NCBI GenBank assembly: GCA_028456385.1
Contig: JALNQF010000170.1
Coordinates: 30,821 to 94,820, forward strand
Origin: Ophiosphaerella korrae
Lineage: Eukaryota > Ascomycota > Dothideomycetes > Pleosporales > Phaeosphaeriaceae
DNA: 64,000 bases
Reading direction: 5' to 3'
Below the pieces are notes generated by a model that worked only from the letters and a program-made list of their open reading frames with translations, had not been told where the DNA came from and ran no database searches. The position numbers were made by a program, and so were the translations under genes. Positions 11,401-20,017 of this stretch are shown piece by piece; the stretch's first letter is position 1, and the number at the start of each line of letters is the position of its first letter.

Positions 11401-13070
11401 GGACAAATGTCTCATCTACAGTCAATCTTCGCACAGTTACAATTCTTCCTGTGACTGCTGGCATCCCAGTAGTAGACTTTGCTAGCCGATTAACAAACGC
11501 ACTGAATCAAATTGGTATGCCACAAGGGGTAGTCTCTTTGAACCAAGCGGCCATTCTCAATCATCTCGGACGACATGCTTTCAATCGAATGGGAAAGCTG
11601 AAGCTGTCACAATACCTGGCTGATTTGGAAGAGAAGTACGGGATGGTCCTATACGTAGCGGACACGCCAGTCAAATCGCCATGGACACAGACATGTATCA
11701 GCCAAGCAGATTGTATTTTGCTTGTCGGGTTAGCTGAGTCTTCACCCAATATCGGCGAGTACGAGCGTTTCCTTTTAACGACCAAAACGACAGCCCGAAA
11801 AGAATTAGTACTGTTGCACTCGGAGCGATACTGTCCTTCTGGTTTGACGCGAAAATGGTTACGAAATCGCCCGTGGATTAACGGGAGCCATCATCACATA
11901 CAAATGTCCTTTCGTGCGACAACAGAGCCAGTTCACCATGCAGGGCGCCGTTTTGGGAATGTTATCAAACAAAGAGTTCAGGTTCTCCAGGCGGAGATAC
12001 AGAAGTATACATCTAAAAGGGTGAGGCAAACACCACTGTACTCTGCAGATACGCCATTCAAGGGGGACTTTCATAGACTTGCAAGGCGACTATGCGGCAA
12101 ATCAGTGGGTTTGGTACTTGGGGGTGGAGGTGCTCGAGGCATATCACAGATTGGGATCATTCGATCGCTTGAAGAAGCCGGCATCCCAATTGATATTGTA
12201 GGGGGCACATCGATTGGCAGCTTCATTGGCGCACTTTACGCCTGGGACGCAGATGTGGTTCCCATGTATGGTAGAGCAAAGAAGTTTGCGGGTAGAATGG
12301 GTAGCATGTGGAGATTTGCGCTCGATCTCACATACCCCTCGTAAGTCGGCGCGTATACAATACTAATTGAGGCTAATCGTGGTAGTGCTTCATACACAAC
12401 TGGTCATGAGTTTAATCGAGGCATCTTCAAGACGTTTGGCAACTCGCAAATCGAGGATTTCTGGCTCGAGTTCTACTGCAACACAACCAACATCAGCAAG
12501 AGCAGGTCAGATATACACACGAGCGGCTATGTTTGGCGATATGTCAGAGCATCCATGTCGCTAGCCGGTCTTCTGCCCCCACTCTGCGACAATGGCAGTA
12601 TGCTTCTGGATGGAGGATACATTGACAATCTTACGGTCGCGCATATGAAGAGTCTTGGGGCTGATGTTATTTTTGCTGTTGACGTGGGCAGTCTGGACGA
12701 CGACACACAGCAATTTTTTGGCGACTCACTATCCGGCTTCTGGGCAACCTTCAATAGATGGAACCCCTTCTCAGTGCACCCCAACCCGCCCACACTCTCT
12801 GAGATCCAGTCGCGTCTCGCTTACGTATCCAGCATTGACGCGCTAGAACGTGCAAAGAACACACCGGGCTGCAGGTACATGCGCCCCCCGATCGACCCAT
12901 ACGGCACACTTGATTTTGCCAAATTCGAGGAAATTTACGAAGTGGGCTACAAGTACGGCAAAGAATACTTGGCGCAGTTGCGGGCGCAAGGTGTGCTGCC
13001 CGTGACTGAGGAGACGGAGAAGGAAAAGAATCTCCGACGGACAATGGCACCACGACGGGCTAGCATTTGA
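8416..13070 (+). CDS. NTE1: Lysophospholipase NTE1 (neuropathy target esterase homologue)
   Basis: Endoplasmic-reticulum phospholipase B that deacylates phosphatidylcholine to glycerophosphocholine. Exons 8416-8681, 8729-12340 and 12386-13070 give 1520 aa, the usual fungal length. Hydrophobic segments lie near residues 45-110. Three cyclic-nucleotide-binding-like domains follow (near 150-420 with a long insert, 680-835 and 845-940). The patatin catalytic domain near 1215-1380 has the oxyanion loop GGGGARG, the nucleophile motif GGTSIGS and the DGG of the Ser-Asp dyad. All catalytic residues are present. A run of AAC/AAT codons near 10,755-10,780 makes a short poly-Asn/Lys tract inside a linker. 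The second and third exons are confirmed by the conserved [17 protein letters not shown] junction. Confidence 0.96.
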
Positions 13071-13091
13071 GGGAGCTGTCAGCCGCCAAGT

Positions 13092-13140
13092 ACTCGCCGC
13101 ACTGGCCAAGGTGCGGAGCACCTTGGCCAGTGCGGCGAGT
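13092..13140. repeat. Perfect 23-bp inverted repeat with 3-nt loop
   Basis: Arms 13092-13114 and 13118-13140 are exact reverse complements, separated by GGA. The arms are GC-rich and start ACTCGCCGCACTGG. The hairpin begins 22 bp after the NTE1 stop codon, so it would sit in its 3' untranslated region. Function is unknown; a fold-back sequencing or assembly artefact cannot be excluded. Confidence 0.9.
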
Positions 13141-13322
13141 GAAGATATCAGATAATGGAATGCAAAGGGCAAAGGCTAGTTTTGCCCTTTTGGTGGCGTG
13201 GATGCAGGGCGGGCTGCGGTTGGCTCGCTTGCAGGTATGGTGCAGGGATGCTTATCAGAAGGAGGCTGATTGCGTGAACTTTTGTTGTGCGGATAGCCAC
13301 GGGCGAATGTTGGAGAGGCTCA

Positions 13323-13348
13323 TTGCTGCAGCAATTTTGCTGCAGCAA
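13323..13348. promoter_or_regulatory. Two copies of the palindrome TTGCTGCAGCAA
   Basis: The 12-bp self-complementary sequence occurs at 13323-13334 and again at 13337-13348, with 14 bp between centres, about 250 bp upstream of the glycine decarboxylase start codon. Paired dyads like this could bind a dimeric transcription factor, but no known site is assigned. Confidence 0.45.
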
Positions 13349-13597
13349 TCAGAGCACAGAGCTGTCACCGCTTTTGTCTGGACTGGAAGCTGTCTGGACG
13401 CCCATGTCGTGGTCTTCTTTCTGTCTTCTTCTGTGTCCGTTTGTGCGCCACTGCATCCCTCTCTACGTGTTGCTTGTCCATGCGTCACTGAGCTTTGGTG
13501 GCACAGCGCTGAGCAGTTTGGCTGTGCTCTCATCGCTTCCTTACCTGCCAGTCAGCAACCTGTACCCCGCGAAGAGTAGACGTCTTCTTTCGCCACA

Positions 13598-16500
13598 ATG
13601 CGGACGGCGTGCCTCAGGGCAGCCTCCTCAGCCAGCAGGCTAGCTCGCTCGACCTGCAGTGCTCAATTATCGCGCCCACAACTCGCAGGAAGCGCACCAC
13701 GAGTAGTCACTTACCAGAGCCATCAATTCCAGAAGCGAGCGTTTCAGCGAAATGCACCTTCCTCACAGCAGGCGACTGCAGCCGCCCAAGCAGTAGAAGA
13801 CGTGTTGGACACGCCACCTCAGCAGACTGAGACAGCAAAGCCAATCGAAGCCCTCGATACTTTTCCGCGACGACACATTGGACCTTCCGCCGAATCAGCA
13901 GCGGCAATGCTAAAGCTCCTAGACCCGCCTGTAAAGAGCTTAGATGAATTCGTCAAGCAAGTCATCCCGGCCGATATCCTCAGTTCGCGCCAACTCGAGA
14001 TTGGCAAGCTTGCGCAACAGCACAAGGGCAAATGGCAACAAGGCGGCGTTCCAGAGTCGGTCTTCCTCAAGAATGCGAAAAAGATCATGGACAGGAACAA
14101 GCCGGGCAAAAGTTTGATTGGACAGGGATACTATGGCACAAAAACACCAGAAGTCATCAAGCGCAATGTGCTTGAGAATCCGGCCTGGTATACCAGCTAC
14201 ACGCCTTACCAGCCAGAGATTAGCCAGGGGCGTTTGGAAAGCTTGCTCAACTTCCAGACCATGGTCACTGATTTGACAGGCCTCAGTATTGCAAATGCGT
14301 CCTTGCTGGACGAACCAACAGCAGCAGCAGAGGCCATGACTCTTAGCCTGGGCATGATGTCTGCGAGCAAACAAAAAAGGCCGAATAAGATTTTCTTGGT
14401 TTCCGAGAGATGCCACCCACAAACAATTGCTGTATTGTACTCCAGGGCCGAAGGATTCGGCATCAAGATCGAAGTGGCAGACGTGCTTAAGGACGGCAGC
14501 AAGAGAGTTGAGGAACTAGGCCAGGATCTAGTCGGTGTCTTGGCTCAGTATCCGGACACTGACGGTGGAGTCCACAACTTCAAGGGGCTGGCAGATAAGG
14601 TGCACAAGGCCGGCGCACTATTCAGTGTAGCGACAGATTTACTGGCCTTGACACTGCTTACTCCTCCAGGAGAGTTCGGTGCAGATATTGCCTTTGGAAA
14701 TGCACAGCGGTTCGGTGTGCCTCTGGGCTTTGGAGGACCACATGCCGCTTTCTTTGCATGCGACGAGAAATACAAGCGCAAGATCCCAGGCCGCTTGATC
14801 GGCCTCTCGAAAGATCGGCTGGGTAATCCAGCAGCGCGACTTGCGCTGCAGACTCGAGAACAGCATATTCGTCGTGAAAAGGCTACAAGCAACGTTTGTA
14901 CTGCCCAGGCGCTGCTGGCAAATATGAGCGCTATGTACGCTGTATACCATGGGCCGAACGGATTGACACAGATCGCAAAGCAGGTTGTGGCCAAGGCTCG
15001 ACTTGTACAGCAGGCACTTATTGAGAATGGCTTCAAGACTGGCCAGCGCGGCAGGCTGGACAATGCCCCAGTATTGTTCGATACCTTTGTCGTTGAAACT
15101 GGAGACAAAACAGATGCTATCATCGCCGATTTGGATCGCCGAGAAGTGCTGGTACGAAGGGTAGATGATCATCATATTGGTATCTCCTTAGACGAGACTA
15201 CTACCGGGCAAACAATCACCAACCTCCTTCAGCCCTTCAGGGAGATTGGCAAGGGCGATAGGACATCATTTACTGAGTCGGTTCAAATTGATATTCCTGA
15301 ACCATTCAAGCGAACAAGCGAATTTTTGACGCACCCCGTGTTCAACTCGCATCACTCAGAAACAGAGCTTCTGCGATACATCAACCATCTCTCATCCAAG
15401 GACTTATCTCTTATTCACTCAATGATTCCCCTTGGATCATGCACCATGAAGCTAAATGCTACCGCCGAGATGGCACCAGTGTCCTTTGAAACCGTGTCGA
15501 ACCTGCATCCTTTTATGCCACTAGAGCGAGCTGAAGGCTATATCGAGATGATCAAACAGCTCGAGGGCGATCTGGCCAACATCACTGGTTTCCATTCAGT
15601 CTCGCTACAGCCCAACTCGGGTGCTCAAGGAGAGTTCGCTGGACTACGCGTCATCCGCAAGTTCCAAGAACAACAGCCTAGCAAGAAGCGAGATATTTGC
15701 TTGATTCCTGTATCAGCCCACGGTACCAACCCAGCAAGCGCTGCGATGGCTGGGATGCGAGTCGTCCCAATCAAGTGCGACACTGCGACTGGTAACTTGG
15801 ATATCACCGATTTGAAGGCCAAGTGCGAGAAGCACAGTGAAGAGCTTGCGGCTATCATGATCACGTATCCCAGCACTTTCGGCGTTTTCGAGCCAAAGGT
15901 GAAGGAAGCATGTGATCTAATCCACCAGCACGGCGGCCAAGTATACATGGATGGCGCGAACATGAACGCACAAATCGGCCTTTGCTCGCCTGGCGAGATC
16001 GGCGCAGATGTATGCCATCTCAATCTCCACAAGACCTTCTGCATCCCTCATGGCGGCGGCGGTCCTGGTGTAGGCCCCATTGGCGTAAAGGAGCATCTCA
16101 CCCCTTTCCTCCCAGGCCACCTACGCAACGAAACCGGTGGCACAAAGGCCATTCACCCTGTCTCCGGCGCGCCATGGGGCTCCGCTAGCATCCTCCCGAT
16201 ATCATGGGCCTACATCAAAATGATGGGCTCCATCGGCCTCACACAAGCCACCAAAATCACCATCCTGAACGCAAACTACATCCTCTCGCGCCTCAAACCC
16301 CACTACCCCATTCTCTGCACCAACTCCCAAGGCCGCTGCGCCCATGAATTTATCCTCGACGTCCGTGGCTTCAAAGCCAGCGCCGGCATTGAAGCAATCG
16401 ACATCGCCAAACGCCTACAAGACTACGGCTTCCACGCACCCACCATGTCCTGGCCCGTCGCCAACACCCTCATGATTGAGCCCACAGAGTCCGAATCCAA

Positions 16501-16876
16501 GGCCGAACTTGACCGCTTCTGCAATACGCTGATCAGCATCCGACAAGAAATCCGCGAAGTAGAAGAGGGGAAACAACCAAGGGGCAACAACGTGCTTACC
16601 ATGGCGCCGCACAGCCAGCTCGATCTGATCACCGGCGAGTGGGATCGCGCATATACAAGAGAACAGGCCGCATACCCCGTATCATGGTTGCGAGAAAAGA
16701 AATTCTGGCCGGCAGTAGGAAGGCTAGACGATGGTATGTTCCCACACCAACTCATACACGTGCTCTACTAACATCTCCATCTAGCTTACGGCGATACGAA
16801 CCTTTTCTGCACATGCGCGCCCGTTGAGCCTGAGGACTCGGACATTACGGATGCTGCGGCGCCGACGCCGACGTAG
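13598..16876 (+). CDS. GCV2: Glycine dehydrogenase (decarboxylating), mitochondrial P-protein
   Basis: Pyridoxal-phosphate subunit of the glycine cleavage system: decarboxylates glycine and passes the aminomethyl group to lipoylated H-protein in the mitochondrial matrix. Exons 13598-16733 and 16785-16876 give 1075 aa. The N-terminus (MRTACLRAASSASRLARSTC) is Arg/Ser/Ala-rich without acids, a typical matrix-targeting peptide. DTFPRRHIGPS opens the mature protein. The N-terminal half holds YYGTKTP and YTPYQPEISQGRLE; the C-terminal half holds SMIPLGSCTMKLNA and the PLP site LNLHKTFCIPHGGGGPG (Lys near residue 812). The small last exon ends AYGDTNLFCTCAPVE, the conserved C-terminus, which confirms the GTATGT...TAG intron. 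Confidence 0.97.
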
Positions 16877-18276
16877 GCGCGGATAATGGAGGGAAGTGAG
16901 GGTGATGTCTGGGACTTGGAATTTGCATTCAACACCAGCGATGGAGTTTGGGCGCTGGGTAGCAGGTTTCAACACTGCTGGCATGATTTGGGAGTGCGTA
17001 TTTGGCGTTTTGTTTTTGAAGAGAGGGGAGGGGAAGGTGTGTGATGTGATGTAGGGGAAATCAATGCAATATTTTCAGATGTTGAGTCAGGGCTTGAAGG
17101 TGGTGTGTTCACTGCTTGACCCACTCTCAATTTTGTTCGCTATATTTGTCGCCTCTTTTGTCGCCTCTATGATATGGAGCGTTTTTACCTTTGATGAGAC
17201 GTACTTTTCGACGAAGAAGGAACCGATTCCTAGTCGAGAACCCTCGTCACCATCTCCTACTCCTACTCGACAGTGCCTACACTTATTCCCAATGCCCCAT
17301 GTAACAGCCGCAACACCCCAGAACCCTGTTTTCCACCCTAGCACCATGTAAGAAGACAAAATACACAATCATCCAACACTACAATCTAGCAGCACGCTAG
17401 AACCAGAAGCTCACCTCCCACCACAATCTCCTACCCTGTCCCCCACGACTAGCATACTTGTATCTAAACGCCAGGCTAGACTCCAGTACCCTTGCGCGAC
17501 TTCAGAGGTCAGTACGTCGTTATACAATAACTAAATAGTACCACCGCAATAAGACGAAAGCACACTCCAAGGTCGCTCGATGATAGGGCACAGTGTAGGA
17601 CGTTGCAGGTGCTTTACACGAGCATCGCGAGCACACTGACTTATGTAGAACATGATACAGTAGAGGTGCAGCGATGGCCATGCAACCTATTGCCCAACCG
17701 GCCCAAAGAAATGCAGGACGCTGTCGAAGACGTGGTGTGGTCAACACGTCACTTCCTTTCTGGCGTGTTTTCGTCGTCATTGCTTCGCTTTGTGCTTTGC
17801 GCCTTGGAGGCTACCTGGATAAGTGGCAAAGGGCATGTGTATTACTCGGGTTGTTGTTACAATTCGATAAGTAGTCGTGCATGGCGCATATCTTAGATCG
17901 GCATTTAGATCTTTGGCCAGCAGAACAGAGCTGCGAAAATGGCACAATGACGCACAATGACGCATAGGAAGGACCTCAGTCAATTGAGAGACTTGACTTG
18001 TATGTTCCAATGCTGAGACAAAGAATTTTAGATGCACTTGATCAGAGCACCAGTCTAGTGCTAGATTTGTTGCGCCTTTGGGTATGTGGCGCAGAATATA
18101 TATCACGACGCACGACAATAGTACCCTATAAAATTGACTATTAGAGGATAAGATATAATCGAGATGTAATGGGGTTTGTTACTAATATGTAAAAAAATTA
18201 GCCAGGCATGCTGTCAAAGGAATATCGACATCAGCCAAACAGGCAAAAAAAAATAAAAAATAAACTTGGCTGGATG
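16877..18276. other. Convergent intergenic region, left of the tRNA
   Basis: Lies beyond the 3' end of GCV2. Open frames of 66-115 aa occur on both strands but none shows a recognisable family or good exon structure. A 10-bp tandem repeat GCACAATGAC (17942-17961) is present. Poly-A runs near 18245-18260 read as T runs on the minus strand and fit RNA polymerase III termination for the tRNA. Confidence 0.5.
18245..18260 (-). terminator. Poly-T pol III terminator of the tRNA-Asp gene
   Basis: Read on the minus strand these bases give TTTTTT, A, then nine T, starting 17 nt beyond the tRNA 3' end. T runs of this length are efficient RNA polymerase III stops, which supports the tRNA locus being transcribed. 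Confidence 0.7.
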
Positions 18277-18296
18277 CTCTCCGACGGGGAATCGAA

Positions 18297-18347
18297 CTAA
18301 AGCTGTTATTAGGACTTCATGATGCAAGAGGTGATGGAAATGCTTAC
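18297..18347 (-). other. 51-nt spliceosomal-type insertion in the tRNA T arm
   Basis: On the tRNA strand the insertion begins GTAAGC and ends with TAG, with CTAATAAC 11-18 nt before the end, matching fungal pre-mRNA introns in donor, branch site and length. It sits exactly between the T stem (CGGGG) and the T loop (TTCGATT). Spliceosomal removal is inferred, not shown; tRNA-endonuclease removal or gene inactivation are the alternatives. Confidence 0.65.
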
Positions 18348-18362
18348 CCCCGGTCTCCCGCG

Positions 18363-18380
18363 CTTGTTAGGAAAACTCCT
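18363..18380 (-). other. 18-nt canonical tRNA intron after position 37
   Basis: AGGAGTTTTCCTAACAAG on the tRNA strand lies between A37 and C38, the standard eukaryotic tRNA intron site. Its AACAAG end can pair with CTTGT of the anticodon loop, as usual for introns cut by the tRNA splicing endonuclease. Confidence 0.85.
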
Positions 18381-18417
18381 TGACAAGCGGAAATCATGAC
18401 CACTAGACCATCGAAGA

Positions 18418-20017
18418 TATTTTGACGCTCTTGATAAGGGCGGATGGTGACAGTTTTTGAAATTGATTAGATAATATAGATCTATCTAATAAAAGCGTCA
18501 TTGTGTCAGCTTGCGAGATAGCACAAGCAAGATATCAAACGCCCCATCACGGCAAGCACCTCGCTCGGGTAGAAAAAAACCCCCTTTCTCGCACTAGGTA
18601 CTCCGCTATCGCACCCCCACTATGCCTTTACTTCGCACCTGCCTCTCCACCATCGCTCGTCCCAGCCTTACTTCCAGCCGCTAGCCTATCAGCACAACAT
18701 GCCCAATTCCACGTTCACACTTTAACTCACCTTTCGTCGTGTCCCCCACCGCATTCCCTGCTGCTACACGTTCTATCAGCGCCATCCCACAGCCCCACTT
18801 ACAGCCACTCACCTTTCGTCGTATCGCCCAATCTCCCGGTAACCCCGTGACTACATCTCCAACGCCCTTCCCTGCGCCCGCTACAACGTTGCCCGCTGTA
18901 TCTGTCCGAGGGTATTCGTTGCTGCGCCGAGGGTGTTGCCTGTGTTTTTAATTAAACTTTATGTGAGAGGGGTGAGTAGGGGAGAGGGACCGAGGCCGCT
19001 TGTTGCGGTGCCGAAGACGGATTTTTGCTGTTGGTTGGTGGGTTGGTCGGATATTGTGAAGGTTGGTTTGGGGGATTAGGTTTGTGTTTGGGTTTGAGGG
19101 AGGGATGGGTGGTATGGTGGTGAGGGACTTTTGTGATGTAATTACTACACCGGGAATACATGTCAGACGGGAAGGCTGTTGCAGCGTTTAGGTAAGATGG
19201 TTGGGATCGACGGTATCACATCACGTAGGGAAGGGTGGAGAGGACAGGCATGATTAGATGTGTCCACCAACCTCAAACACGTCCTACAGGAACGACAAGT
19301 AAATATGCTCAAGTTACAACATAGAAGTTGCAAATGCTAAAGTTGAAGTGACAGTTGTATTCTAATGAGATCGAACTATGCACGCAATGCTTGCACCACA
19401 CTGAGCTCTCCTAAATGCCCTCATTGCACATGCAGACACCACATGCTAGAGGGAAGCAGTCTTTGCTTCTCTGCCATCCCGCGCCCCCAAACCACCCTCC
19501 CCAAAAATTCGAAGTTGGGAAAGGAAGACGAACATAAAGCAATGAAATGTAGAAACTCCTCATGGAAACCACCCAAAGAAAACGGCAGACGCCCTCATCT
19601 CTATCGTGCAGTTGAAAGCGACACTGCTGGAAATAGACATGAGAAGCGGTGTATTAAAGCCAAAGCCCCTAAGCAAGATACCACCGAAACGCTTTCCAAA
19701 AAGCGGCTGGTGTACCTAGGCCTTTACAGATCCGGAACGCCATCATGGTTGAACCCAAACAGCTGTCGGAATCTTAGGAGCATAAGTCGAGAGGATGGCC
19801 AAAATAACCCAGTTAAACCATCTCGTCATGGCCTGCCACCCGACAGTGAAGAAAACTTTTAAACCCGTCTTGTGTCACAATAATGAAACCCCGCGAAATG
19901 CAGTACAATGCGCGCTGATGCCCTGATCTATGCAACGAAACAAGCGATTAGATTACCGCGTGCGGTGTCGTCTATGGGTATGGACCGCCACGCGCTCAAA
20001 CGAAGAGAAAAAGGTAA
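18418..20017. other. Convergent intergenic region, right of the tRNA
   Basis: Contains the tRNA upstream flank and the eIF4G 3' region. The plus strand is strongly C/T-rich at about 18,550-18,900 and switches to G/T-rich at about 18,960-19,130. A 165-aa plus-strand frame at 19365-19862 has no recognised domain and is taken as chance. No gene is supported. Confidence 0.5.

Larger units (their letters stand above)
13071..13597. other. NTE1 3' region and glycine decarboxylase promoter
   Basis: No gene is supported; the 170-aa plus-strand frame at 13067-13579 has no family features. It contains a 23-bp perfect hairpin (13092-13140) and a pair of 12-bp palindromes (13323-13348), listed separately. 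Confidence 0.5.
18277..18417 (-). tRNA. tRNA-Asp(GTC) with a standard intron and a second T-arm insertion
   Basis: The minus strand gives acceptor TCTTCGA/TCGGAGA with one G-U pair, discriminator G73, D arm GTCT...TGAT with G10-U25, anticodon stem TCCGC/GCGGG, loop TTGTCAC with anticodon GTC, and T stem CGGGG/CCCCG around loop TTCGATT. G73, G10-U25 and GTC are known Asp identity elements. The gene is 141 nt: 72 mature plus an 18-nt intron after position 37 (18363-18380) and a 51-nt insertion between positions 53 and 54 (18297-18347). The A box (TGGTCTAGTGG) is intact. The second insertion splits the T arm, yet its terminal AG leaves AGTTCGATTC, a good B-box core. A poly-T terminator follows. 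It could also be a tRNA pseudogene broken by an insertion; the perfect cloverleaf after removal argues against that. Confidence 0.85.

Noticed and set aside
13067..13579. 170-aa plus-strand open frame between NTE1 and GCV2
   Set aside because: Spans the perfect hairpin and the GCV2 promoter; no family resemblance.
18277..18417. tRNA-Glu reading of the locus
   Set aside because: The 3' half resembles tRNA-Glu, but with the 18-nt intron removed the anticodon is GTC, and G73 with G10-U25 fits Asp.
19365..19862. 165-aa plus-strand open frame
   Set aside because: No domain, no splice partner, and it lies in the 3' flank of eIF4G; likely chance.
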